Source of the DNA: Sphingomonas sp. MA1305
Lineage (GTDB): Bacteria; Pseudomonadota; Alphaproteobacteria; Sphingomonadales; Sphingomonadaceae
Assembly: GCF_016107325.1 (NCBI RefSeq)
Contig: NZ_RCVT01000007.1
Span: 51,948 to 115,947, forward strand
DNA length: 64,000 nucleotides
Direction: 5' to 3'
How positions within the stretch are numbered: position 1 is the stretch's first letter; every line of letters starts with the position of its first letter. The notes under the pieces are model-generated. The model was given only the letters and a program-made list of their open reading frames with translations. It was not told the DNA's origin and did not search any database. The translations under genes and the position numbers were made by a program. Shown here one piece after another: positions 25,120-32,897 of the stretch.

Positions 25120-25455
25120 ATGCCCGACCTTTTCACCGTTCAGCACCGCGAAGTCGGGATGCTGCGCATCTATCTGAAGCCGTCCGACAAGATCGGCCCG
25201 CGTCGCTTCTGGGGGGCAAAGCCGCTCTATCGCGAGCTGATTCGCACCGCGAAGGCGGACGGCATCATCAACGCCGTCGCGCAAAATACCCATTACGGCT
25301 TCAGCAATCACGAACCGATCCGGGAGAACGGCTCGGAAATTGCCGATCCGCATCTGACGATCTGTGTTGAACTGGTCGGTGATCGCGATCAGCTCGACCT
25401 TTTCTGTCGCCGTCATGGCGATCTGCTCGGCGACAAGGTGATCGTCTACAACTAA
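25120..25455 (+). CDS. DUF190 (PII-like) protein, copy 1
   Basis: 111 residues of the DUF190 family: MLRIYLKPSDKIGPRRFWG, PLYRELIRTAKADGIINA, and DPHLTICVELVGDRDQ. These proteins have a ferredoxin-like PII-type fold and often sit beside crcB, CLC-F or transport genes; a regulatory role in fluoride export is suspected but not proven to my knowledge. It follows clcF copy 1 by 27 bases and ends just before the second riboswitch unit, so the first unit contains only these two genes. Its closest partner in the window is the DUF190 protein at 27095-27514. Confidence 0.86.
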   Translation: MPDLFTVQHREVGMLRIYLKPSDKIGPRRFWGAKPLYRELIRTAKADGIINAVAQNTHYGFSNHEPIRENGSEIADPHLTICVELVGDRDQLDLFCRRHGDLLGDKVIVYN

Positions 25456-25573
25456 CTGGAGCATTGGACGATCACGCGCCAAACTGAGCGAGCCAGAGCT
25501 TGATCGGCGTTCCCGGTTGGGAAACGACCAACGACATGGCCAAGGCTTCCCCGCAAGGATGGTATTTCGGGAA

Positions 25574-25602
25574 TTGACGTTGCTGCATTGCAGCGACATA
25601 TA
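25574..25602 (+). promoter_or_regulatory. promoter of second fluoride unit
   Basis: TTGACG (25574-25579), 17 bases, CATATA (25597-25602), followed at 25612 by the riboswitch. It is a near copy of the promoter of the first unit. Confidence 0.65.
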
Positions 25603-25611
25603 TCTCTTCAA

Positions 25612-25673
25612 GGCGATGGATTTCCGCCGGGTCGTCTGACCGAACCGCCCTAGCAAGGGCCGATGATTCCTAC
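25612..25673 (+). ncRNA. fluoride riboswitch (crcB motif), copy 2
   Basis: Same motif as copy 1: GGCGATGGATTTCCGCC (25612-25628), AACCGCC (25643-25649) and GGCCGATGATTCCTAC (25658-25673). Between the copies the middle stem-loop differs by a few compensating-looking changes (GGCCATTCGGCC versus GGTCGTCTGACC), which keeps the stem paired. The same GCC-GCAA-GGC hairpin and an AAAGGAGG ribosome site follow before GTG 25704. It controls the long second unit. Confidence 0.93.
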
Positions 25674-25703
25674 TTGGCGCCGCAAGGCAGCAAAGGAGGA
25701 ATC

Positions 25704-27095
25704 GTGCGCGCGACGTTTCGCAATCTGTACCATGAGTTCAACGTGGCGGCGTTCTTTTGCGACCGGCACGACCATGCCATGTCGGTGGTTCGCTGGACGC
25801 TGATCCTGCTGCCGATGGCGGCGCTGGTCGGGACGTTGTGCGCGGCTTTCCTATGGAGCCTCGATGCCGCTACACAGGCCCGCTTCGATCATCCGTGGCT
25901 GCTGTATCTCCTGCCCGTGGGCGGGGCAGCCGTCGCGTTTCTCTATCATCACACCGGGCGCTCGGTCGAAGCCGGCAACAATCTGATTGTCGAGCAGATC
26001 CATGAGCCCGGGGGTGGCGTACCGCTCCGCATGGCACCGCTGGTGTTCCTTGGCACGATCGCGACGCATCTGTTCGGCGGCTCGGCGGGACGCGAGGGAA
26101 CCGCCGTGCAGCTCGGCGGCAGTCTCGCCAGTGCCATCGCCGGCCTGTTCCGTCTCGATGCATCCGGTATTCGCATCCTGCTGATGGCCGGCGTCGCGGC
26201 GGGCTTCGGCGCGGTGTTCGGCACGCCCTTGGCAGGCGCGGTGTTTGCTCTTGAAGTGCTGGCGCTTGGCCGCGTCGAATATGGCGGGATCATTCCGTGC
26301 TTGCTCGCCGCGCTGGTCGGGGACTGGACGTGTCATGCCTGGGGCATCCACCACACGCCTTATCACATCGCCTATGCCGCCCCCGCCACGGGCGCGCTGC
26401 TGGTCGAGCCGCTGATGCTCCTCAAGGCGACGATCGCGGGCGTCGCCTTCGGGTTCGCCGGCCTCGTCTTCGCCGAAGCGAACCACGCATTCGGCGGCTT
26501 CCTCAAGCGCCGCATACCTTACGGACCGGCCCGTGCCGCTCTGGGCGGCGTCCTGGTCATCGCGCTCGTCTGGATCGTCGGCACCCGCGCCTATCTGGGT
26601 CTGGGCGTATGGTCCGCCATCCCCGGTGATCCTACGATCGCGGGCTTCTTCAGCGGCCCGGTCGATCGGTGGAGTTGGGCGCTCAAGATGCTGTTCACCG
26701 TCGTGACGCTGAGCGCAGGCTTCAAGGGCGGCGAGGTGACGCCGCTGTTCTTCATCGGTGCCGCGCTCGGCAACGCGCTGGGGTGGCTGCTCGGTGCACC
26801 GCTCGACCTGTTCGCAGCGCTCGGTTTCGTCGCCGTGTTCGCCGGGGCGGCCAACACGCCGCTGGCCTGTACGATCATGGGGATCGAGCTGTTCGGCGCC
26901 ACCCATGCCGTGCCGATCGCGGTGGCCTGTTTCGTCGCCTACATCTGCTCGGGCCATAACGGCATTTACCTGTCGCAGCGGATCGCCGTGCCCAAGCGTC
27001 CCGCCCGCGCTCATACCGGCACCTTAACGCTGCGCGACGCCCGCGCATCCCGCCGTAGCCGGCGTCCTTCCAACACCGTCAAGGAGCATAACTGA
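25704..27095 (+). CDS. clcF: CLC-F type fluoride/proton antiporter, copy 2
   Basis: 463 residues from GTG 25704 after AAAGGAGG; an upstream TTG at 25674 lies in the riboswitch and is rejected. It is a close paralog of copy 1 with the same markers: GNNLIVEQIHEPGGG, SAGREGTAVQ with the gating Glu, NTPLACTIMGIELFG and GHNGIYLSQR. Copy 1 and copy 2 share most of the sequence including the unusual N-terminal RATFRNLYHEFNVAAF. The stop overlaps the next start by one base. Two CLC-F genes plus a CrcB channel in one island is a high dose of fluoride export. Confidence 0.93.
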   Translation: MRATFRNLYHEFNVAAFFCDRHDHAMSVVRWTLILLPMAALVGTLCAAFLWSLDAATQARFDHPWLLYLLPVGGAAVAFLYHHTGRSVEAGNNLIVEQIHEPGGGVPLRMAPLVFLGTIATHLFGGSAGREGTAVQLGGSLASAIAGLFRLDASGIRILLMAGVAAGFGAVFGTPLAGAVFALEVLALGRVEYGGIIPCLLAALVGDWTCHAWGIHHTPYHIAYAAPATGALLVEPLMLLKATIAGVAFGFAGLVFAEANHAFGGFLKRRIPYGPARAALGGVLVIALVWIVGTRAYLGLGVWSAIPGDPTIAGFFSGPVDRWSWALKMLFTVVTLSAGFKGGEVTPLFFIGAALGNALGWLLGAPLDLFAALGFVAVFAGAANTPLACTIMGIELFGATHAVPIAVACFVAYICSGHNGIYLSQRIAVPKRPARAHTGTLTLRDARASRRSRRPSNTVKEHN

Positions 27096-27514
27096 TGCCC
27101 CACAAGGTCACGCCCAGCGAGATCGGGATGATCCGCATCTACATGAAGCCGTCCGACAAGGCTGCGGGCGCGCGTAGCTTCTGGTCGCGCAAACCGCTGT
27201 ACCGCGAGCTGGTCGCGCAGGCGAAGCGCGACGGCATTATGAACGCCGTCGCCCATCACACCCATTACGGCTACAGCAATCATGGCCCGATTCGGGAAAA
27301 TGGCTCCGAGATTTCCGATCCGCACCTGACCATGTGTGTCGAGCTGATCGGCCAGCGCGGCGAACTCGAACGCTTCTGCGAGGGGCATGGCGATCTGCTC
27401 GCGGGCAAAGTGATCGTCTACAAGCATCTGGAGCATTGGAGCATCGGTCCGGGCGGCGTCCGGCATGAAGATGCGGTGCCCGCCGAGCTGGCCGATGAAA
27501 CGGGGCAGGCGTGA
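27095..27514 (+). CDS. DUF190 (PII-like) protein, copy 2
   Basis: 139 residues. The DUF190 core is clear (IGMIRIYMKPSDKAAGARSF, PLYRELVAQAKRDGIMNAVA, DPHLTMCVELIGQRGE). It has a C-terminal tail of about 30 residues (KHLEHWSIGPGGVRHEDAVP) that copy 1 lacks; copy 1 stops right after VIVYN. The DNA downstream of copy 1 still contains CTGGAGCATTGGA, matching this tail region, so copy 1 looks truncated by a change at its stop. Coupled to clcF copy 2 and to the EamA gene by overlaps. Confidence 0.86.
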   Translation: MPHKVTPSEIGMIRIYMKPSDKAAGARSFWSRKPLYRELVAQAKRDGIMNAVAHHTHYGYSNHGPIRENGSEISDPHLTMCVELIGQRGELERFCEGHGDLLAGKVIVYKHLEHWSIGPGGVRHEDAVPAELADETGQA

Positions 27515-27954
27515 GAGTGGGAAGCGTCAGCTCCTCCTCGTGGCTCGTCTGGGCGCTGGGTTCCGCCGGATTTGCCGCGCTGACCGCGATCTTCGCCAAG
27601 ATCGGGGTCGAAGGAATCAACTCCGACCTGGCGACCCTTTTCCGCACGCTCGTGATTGTCGTGGTGCTGACCGCGCTGCTCGCGCTTACCGGCAAATTTC
27701 AGCCCCTCGGGACCATCGCGCCACGTACCTGGCTGTTTCTCGGGCTGTCCGGCCTGGCGACCGGCGCGTCATGGCTCTGCTATTTCCGCGCCCTGAAGAT
27801 CGGCGACGCAGCGCGGGTCGCTCCCATCGACAAGCTGAGCGTCGTTTTTGTCGCCGTCATCGGCGTGACGCTTCTTGGTGAACACCTCTCCCTGCGGGGC
27901 TGGTTCGGCATCGGTTTGATCGGTGCCGGCGCCGTGCTCGTCGCGCTTGCCTGA
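27511..27954 (+). CDS. EamA-domain small transporter-like membrane protein
   Basis: 147 residues from GTG 27511 (GTGA overlap with the DUF190 stop). It has five hydrophobic helices in one EamA repeat (SAGFAALTAIFAKIGVEGIN, WLCYFRALKIGDAARVAPIDKLSVVFV, GEHLSLRGWFGIGLIGAGAVLV). Full-size DMT transporters have two such repeats, so this is a half-size member that may dimerise. Single-EamA proteins of this type are widespread with no firm substrate. Its position inside the fluoride operon suggests an export function under fluoride stress, but nothing in the sequence shows the substrate. Confidence 0.8.
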   Translation: MRVGSVSSSSWLVWALGSAGFAALTAIFAKIGVEGINSDLATLFRTLVIVVVLTALLALTGKFQPLGTIAPRTWLFLGLSGLATGASWLCYFRALKIGDAARVAPIDKLSVVFVAVIGVTLLGEHLSLRGWFGIGLIGAGAVLVALA

Positions 27955-27977
27955 TGCCTTTCGAACGGAAACCAACG

Positions 27978-29837
27978 ATGCGCTATCTCCCGATCGTCGC
28001 CGCTGCCGTCGCCATTGCCGCTACACCGGCACTCGAAGCTCGCACCGCAAAGCGCGCCCGCACTCCGCACAACGTCATTCTGGTCGTCATCGACGGGTTG
28101 AGAGGCAAGATCGTCACCCCTCAAACCGCGCCTGAACTGGTCCGGCTACGGGATGCCGGGACCTACTTTCCCAACAGCCATTCGGTATTCCCGACGTTCA
28201 CGACCGCCAATGCCTCCAGTCTCGCGACCGGCCATCAGCTTGGCGATACCGGCGATTTCAGCAACACGATCTGGACGGCCGCCCCGATCGCAAGCGCGGC
28301 GGGCAGCGTCACCCCGTTCCTCGAAAACGATGCCGTGCTCGGCGAGGTCGATACGCACTTCGGCGGCAATTACCTCAACGAAACGACTGTTCTCGAAGCC
28401 GCACGCAAAGCGGGATACGGCACCGCCGCGATCGGCAAGCTCGGCCCAGCGCTTATCCAGGATCACCTCGCTCGCGACGGTATGACGACGATCATCGTCG
28501 ACGACTCCACCGGACGGCCGGGCGGCATCGCGCTTTCGCCCGACACTGTCACAGGAATGACCAGGGCGGGGCTGCCGCTCGTCGCACCGGACAGGGGTGC
28601 CAACGGCCGTTCGGGGGACGCTCGCACACCCGGCACGCGCGAGGCCAATCGTGCGCAGCAGGACTATTTCATCGATGTCGCCACCCGCGTGGCGCTGCCG
28701 TCATTCAAGGCACGTCACCGGCCTTTCGCGATGGTCTTCTGGTCACGCGATCCCGATGGGACCCAGCACAATCAGGGCGACAGTCTCAACCGCCTGACGC
28801 CCGGAATTAATGGTCCGACGACCTTTGCTGCGATCCGCAACGCGGATGGAGATCTCGCAAAGCTGCGAACGGCGCTCAAGCGGCTTGGCCTAGATCGGAC
28901 GACCGATATCATCGTCACGTCGGACCACGGCTTTTCCACGATCTCGAAGCAAAGCGACACGAGCCGTGCAGCACGGACGCGGTATGCCGATGTTCCTGAA
29001 GGCTTCCTCCCGCCCGGCTTTCTCGCGCTTGATCTGGCATCGACGCTGAATATGCCGGCATTCGATCCCGAGGCCGGCAACGCGCCGGTGACAACGGGTG
29101 CTCATCCCAGTCGCGGCAACGCACTGCTGGGGGCCGATCCCTCTCATCCCGACATCGTGGTTGCCGCCAATGGCGGGTCGGACCTGTTGTACCTGCCTGG
29201 ACGCGATCCGACGCTCGCGCGCCGTATCGTCACCGCGCTGCTTGACCAGGATTATATCAGCGGAATCTTCGTCGATGATCGGCTCGGCTCGATCGCCGGC
29301 ACGCTGCCATTATCGTCGATCAACCTCAAAGGGGCAGCGCTGCCCCCCGTACCGTCGATCGTCGTCATCTTCCGCTCGGCAACGACCGGCTGCGCAATAC
29401 CGACGAACTGTCAGGTGGAGGTGGCGGATACGACGCTGCAGCAAGGCCAGGGCATGCACGGCAGCTTCGGCCGCGGCGACACCCTCAACTTCACAGCGGC
29501 GATCGGCCCCGATTTCAAACGGCGTTTCGTCGATCCGGCACCGGTCAGCAACGCGGATATCGGACACACGATGATGGCCTTGCTACGCCTCTCCCCGACG
29601 CCGCATGGTGCGCTGACCGGCCGGGTAATGAGCGAAGCGATGCCCGGGGGGCGGATGACCCCCTATGTCCGGGGCGAGCAGCGATCCGCTGCCGCCGGGA
29701 ATGGTCTCGTCACCCTGCTGCGCTATCAGGAGGCGGCAGGCATTCGTTATCTCGACGCCGGGGGTTTTGCGGGCCGCACTCTCGGCCTGGCTGATGTGGC
29801 AGCACCTGAAGCCGCTGGCCGGGGAGCGCGTCGATGA
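27978..29837 (+). CDS. exported phosphodiesterase/alkaline phosphatase-superfamily enzyme
   Basis: 619 residues from ATG 27978, which starts a signal peptide (MRYLPIVAAAVAIAATPALEA); ATG 27954 overlaps the previous stop and would add eight residues. The protein belongs to the type I phosphodiesterase/nucleotide pyrophosphatase group: VILVVIDGLRG near the start of the mature chain, the nucleophile region HSVFPTFTTANASSLATG, FWSRDPDGTQHNQGD, and IVTSDHGFS. The conserved Asp and His are the two-metal ligands. It would hydrolyse phosphate esters in the periplasm. Being in a fluoride-induced operon is unusual, since many phosphatases are fluoride-inhibited. Substrate unknown. Confidence 0.82.
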   Translation: MRYLPIVAAAVAIAATPALEARTAKRARTPHNVILVVIDGLRGKIVTPQTAPELVRLRDAGTYFPNSHSVFPTFTTANASSLATGHQLGDTGDFSNTIWTAAPIASAAGSVTPFLENDAVLGEVDTHFGGNYLNETTVLEAARKAGYGTAAIGKLGPALIQDHLARDGMTTIIVDDSTGRPGGIALSPDTVTGMTRAGLPLVAPDRGANGRSGDARTPGTREANRAQQDYFIDVATRVALPSFKARHRPFAMVFWSRDPDGTQHNQGDSLNRLTPGINGPTTFAAIRNADGDLAKLRTALKRLGLDRTTDIIVTSDHGFSTISKQSDTSRAARTRYADVPEGFLPPGFLALDLASTLNMPAFDPEAGNAPVTTGAHPSRGNALLGADPSHPDIVVAANGGSDLLYLPGRDPTLARRIVTALLDQDYISGIFVDDRLGSIAGTLPLSSINLKGAALPPVPSIVVIFRSATTGCAIPTNCQVEVADTTLQQGQGMHGSFGRGDTLNFTAAIGPDFKRRFVDPAPVSNADIGHTMMALLRLSPTPHGALTGRVMSEAMPGGRMTPYVRGEQRSAAAGNGLVTLLRYQEAAGIRYLDAGGFAGRTLGLADVAAPEAAGRGARR

Positions 29838-30412
29838 CGGGGCTGCCGCAATTCTGGCTTGTCCGTCATGGTGAGACGGCCTGGAGCCTGACACGTCAGC
29901 ATACGGGTCGAAGCGACATTCCCTTGACGAAGGGCGGGGAGGAAGCTGCCCAACGCCTGAGCGAGCGCCTGCCGGCACGTCCCTTTTCGCAAATATGGTC
30001 CAGCCCGTCGCAGCGCGCGCGTCGAACCGGCGAACTGGCAGGCTTCTCCCGGAAGATCGCAATCGTCGATGACCTCGCGGAGTGGGATTACGGTGCCTAC
30101 GAAGGTCGAACCACGAAAGAGATTCTGGCCGATCGCCCGGATTGGATGCTGTTTCGCGATGGCTGCCCGCAAGGTGAAACACCTGACGACATCACGGCGC
30201 GGGCGGATCGCGTCGTCGAACGCCTGCGGGCCTCCACGTCCGACATCCTGATCTTTTCCAGCGCCCATATCCTGCGGGTGCTGGCTGCGCGCTGGCTGGG
30301 GCTTCCCGCCGCGGCCGGTGCGCTCTTCATCCTCGACACCGCCAGCATCAGCATTCTCGGTTACGAGCACAATGATGCCGAGCGGGTCATTCGCGGATGG
30401 AATCTGGCATGA
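29834..30412 (+). CDS. histidine phosphatase, phosphoglycerate-mutase-like
   Basis: 192 residues, overlapping the phosphatase gene by four bases. WLVRHGETAWS has the catalytic histidine; QHTGRSDIPLTKGGEEAA, WSSPSQRARRTGEL, EWDYGAYEGRTTKEI and FSSAHILRVLAARWLG cover the family. It resembles cobC/GpmB-like acid phosphatases more than true mutase. A second family member, GpmA, is encoded at 32255. One of the two is likely a broad sugar-phosphate phosphatase. Linked by ATGA to the next small gene. Confidence 0.84.
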   Translation: MTGLPQFWLVRHGETAWSLTRQHTGRSDIPLTKGGEEAAQRLSERLPARPFSQIWSSPSQRARRTGELAGFSRKIAIVDDLAEWDYGAYEGRTTKEILADRPDWMLFRDGCPQGETPDDITARADRVVERLRASTSDILIFSSAHILRVLAARWLGLPAAAGALFILDTASISILGYEHNDAERVIRGWNLA

Positions 30413-30621
30413 ACCGGACTGCCCTCCTCGCATGGGCGATAGGGGGCATCTTCGCACCGCTGGGCGGGATCAGCGCCGGCATCATCACTTACGCCGAATA
30501 TAGCCAGCACCGGCTTCCCAAGGGGCGGGCAGCCCGTGAGGCCCTGCGAAGCGGGGCGGTGGCGACGGTCGTCCTCCTGACGGTCACCGGCCTGTTCGGT
30601 TGGTGGGTGGGCCGGTCATGA
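30409..30621 (+). CDS. small two-helix membrane protein of the fluoride operon
   Basis: 70 residues from ATG 30409 (ATGA overlap with the previous stop; an in-frame GTG-like start at 30397 would add four residues). Two hydrophobic segments (LLAWAIGGIFAPLGGISAGIITYAEY at about 5-30 and SGAVATVVLLTVTGLFGWWV at about 48-67) with a basic loop (HRLPKGRAAREALR) between. No family recognised. It is coupled by overlap to the ABC ATPase gene, so it might be a membrane partner for it, but this is a guess. Confidence 0.7.
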   Translation: MNRTALLAWAIGGIFAPLGGISAGIITYAEYSQHRLPKGRAAREALRSGAVATVVLLTVTGLFGWWVGRS

Positions 30622-31436
30622 CGAACACGCATGACGATGCCTCTCCGCTCATTCTTGAGGGCGTTGTGACCGAACTGAGCGGCCGGATCATCCACGACGG
30701 TGTGGACCTCGTCATGAAGCGTGGCGAGGTTCTTGGCTTGGTCGGCGCGTCGGGATCGGGAAAATCGGTTCTGCTTCGATGCATTATCGGCCTGCTGCCA
30801 CCGAAAGCGGGCACCGTCAGGCTGTTCGGAGACGATCTGTACCAGGCTGACGACCGGACGCTGGCCGCGATCAAACAGCGCTGGGGCGTGCTCTTTCAAG
30901 CCAACGCACTGTTTTCCGATTTCAGCGTTCTGGACAACATCGCGATGCCGCTGCGCGAACATCACGGTTTGCCGGAAGAGCTGATCCTGTCGGTCGCAAG
31001 AATGAAGGCGCTCGCATCGGGACTTCCCGAGGATGCGCTGTGGAAGTTCCCGTCCGAGCTTTCCGGCGGGTTGCAAAAGCGTGTGGGGGTGGCGCGGGCG
31101 ATCGTGCGCGACCCGGATCTCATCCTCCTCGACGAACCGACTGCCGGTCTCGATCCGATCATGGCAGCACAGATCGATGCCCTGATCGGTGGTCTGGCAA
31201 GCGAACTAGGCCTGAGCGTGGTGGTCGTGACCCACGACCTCGATACCCTCTACACCATCTGCGACCGTGTCGCGGTTCTGTCGGATCGCACGATCCTTGC
31301 CGTCGCCCCCGTCCGTGAGCTGGAGCACAGCCAGGACCCGTGGCTCCGCAACTATCTGCTGGGCACACGGACGCGGGCCGGGCGCATAGCTGATCCAAAA
31401 GTCGTTCATCCCTCGCCACAGGAGATCATGTCATGA
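30618..31436 (+). CDS. ABC transporter ATPase, MlaF-like, without permease
   Basis: 272 residues from ATG 30618. Walker A GASGSGKS, signature SGGLQKR with LSGG, Walker B LILLDEP, and the H-loop VVTHD are intact, so it is a working ATPase. The LQKRVGVARAI signature and FQANALFSDFSVLDNIAMPLRE resemble MlaF/Ttg2A, the phospholipid-transport ATPases. No MlaE permease or MlaD substrate protein is encoded in the window. It could replace or share the housekeeping MlaF with a chromosome-encoded permease. It is joined by overlaps to the small membrane protein before it and the stress protein after it. Confidence 0.86.
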   Translation: MTNTHDDASPLILEGVVTELSGRIIHDGVDLVMKRGEVLGLVGASGSGKSVLLRCIIGLLPPKAGTVRLFGDDLYQADDRTLAAIKQRWGVLFQANALFSDFSVLDNIAMPLREHHGLPEELILSVARMKALASGLPEDALWKFPSELSGGLQKRVGVARAIVRDPDLILLDEPTAGLDPIMAAQIDALIGGLASELGLSVVVVTHDLDTLYTICDRVAVLSDRTILAVAPVRELEHSQDPWLRNYLLGTRTRAGRIADPKVVHPSPQEIMS

Positions 31437-32251
31437 AGCTGCTTGCTGTCATCGTGGGCGCGGACAGCGCGCCTGCCTGTCTGGATGCGGCGGTTCTTGC
31501 CGCAAAAGCATTGGGCGACGCTTCGATCGAAGCACTCAACGTCGTCGTCGATCCCGATAGGATTCACGCCTCCAGCGATGAGGAAATCCAGTTCCAGCGC
31601 ATGCGCGAACGTGATGAAGGGACCGCGCAGGAGCGTGCCGATGCGGCCCATGCCGCCTTCGTCGCGTGGAACGCCGGGGCAGGCGAGGACACGCCACGGG
31701 TATTCTGGCGGTCGGTCGTCGGCACGGAAGAAGCCGTCGTTACGAGCGAGGCCGCGAACGTCGATGCGCTGATCGTGGTCGCGCGCGAACAGAGCATGGA
31801 CAGTGGCGATGCCATTCACGCAGCCCTCTTTTCCACCGACAAACCGGTCCTGATCGTACCACCGCACTGGCAGCCCGGTGCCGTCACCGCATTCAGCCAT
31901 ATGGCTGTCGGTCTCAGCGACAGCGATACGGCCCGCCATGCGATCAGGGAGGCGGCACCATGGTTGCGGGTGGCAAGCCGGGTCACCGCGATCCGCATCG
32001 GCGAGGATGGCGATCCGGCGCTGAAGCTCGAGGCGCTGCTCGACGAACTGTGCGTGACGCACGAACTTCATGTCGTCCCCCGACAGGGTGACAATCTGGG
32101 TGCGCAGCTCGTCGCGGAAGCCAAGGCTGTCGGAGCCGATCTACTGGTGACCGGCGCCTACCGGCACAACCAGCTCGTCGAATGGTTCATGGGCGGCACC
32201 ACGCGGCATCTGCTCGCCGCAGCCGAAATCCCGTTGCTGATGGCCCATTGA
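31433..32251 (+). CDS. tandem universal stress protein (UspA family)
   Basis: 272 residues holding two Usp domains. The second carries an ATP-binding type signature (VTGAYRHNQLVEWFMGGTTR, about 240-260). The first domain starts with KLLAVIVGADSAP and lacks a clear ATP loop. Universal stress proteins of this double kind are common in stress operons and have been found associated with fluoride-responsive genes. It starts with a four-base overlap of the ATPase gene and ends four bases before gpmA. Its target is not known. Confidence 0.85.
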   Translation: MKLLAVIVGADSAPACLDAAVLAAKALGDASIEALNVVVDPDRIHASSDEEIQFQRMRERDEGTAQERADAAHAAFVAWNAGAGEDTPRVFWRSVVGTEEAVVTSEAANVDALIVVAREQSMDSGDAIHAALFSTDKPVLIVPPHWQPGAVTAFSHMAVGLSDSDTARHAIREAAPWLRVASRVTAIRIGEDGDPALKLEALLDELCVTHELHVVPRQGDNLGAQLVAEAKAVGADLLVTGAYRHNQLVEWFMGGTTRHLLAAAEIPLLMAH

Positions 32252-32254
32252 ACG

Positions 32255-32884
32255 ATGAACGGAGCTGCCCATGCGCGCCTGATCCTGCTTCGACATGGAG
32301 AAAGCGAAGCCAACGCCGCCAATCGCTTTACCGGATCGGCCGATCCCGCATTGACGGCAAACGGGCGCGGACAGGCCGACGCCGTTGCCCGTCAGTTGCT
32401 GGACCGCGGCATTCGGCCCGCCCGCATCTTCCGGTCGACGCTACGCAGGTGCGCCGACACCACTGCCATCGTCACGGCCGTGACCGGCAGTCAGGACGTT
32501 CCCGTCATCGCAAACCTGGCTCTCAACGAACGCGATTACGGCGCGCTGACAGGGCTGAACAAGGCGGAAGCCGCAGATCGGTACGGCGTCGAACAGGTGC
32601 TGCGCTGGCGCCGCTCCTATGCCGATGCACCGCCCGACGGGGAGAGCCTGCGCGATACGGCAGCGCGCGTGCTCGCCTACCACATCCACGTCATGCTGCC
32701 TGCCATTATGCAAGGCGGCGCCACGCTGGTCGTGGCGCACGGCAACAGCCTGCGCGCACTCGCCATGGCGCTCGACGGCATCGATGCGGTCGGGGTCGAG
32801 ACGTTCGACATCCCGACCGCCGGTGCCATCCTCTACGAATTCGCCGCAACGACCGCGATCCTCGATCGCGCGATCATCTCCTGA
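32255..32884 (+). CDS. gpmA: phosphoglycerate mutase, 2,3-bisphosphoglycerate-dependent type
   Basis: 209 residues, starting four bases after the Usp stop. The family pattern is clear: LILLRHGESEANAANRFTG with the catalytic His, SADPALTANGRGQADAVA, FRSTLRRCADT, LNERDYGALTGLNK, and VVAHGNSLRALAMALDG. These segments match GpmA, which interconverts 3- and 2-phosphoglycerate, one step before enolase. It is shorter than E. coli GpmA (about 250). Lying directly before eno in the fluoride operon, it forms a two-step glycolytic pair. Confidence 0.9.
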   Translation: MNGAAHARLILLRHGESEANAANRFTGSADPALTANGRGQADAVARQLLDRGIRPARIFRSTLRRCADTTAIVTAVTGSQDVPVIANLALNERDYGALTGLNKAEAADRYGVEQVLRWRRSYADAPPDGESLRDTAARVLAYHIHVMLPAIMQGGATLVVAHGNSLRALAMALDGIDAVGVETFDIPTAGAILYEFAATTAILDRAIIS

Positions 32885-32897
32885 CAGGAAATTTCCC

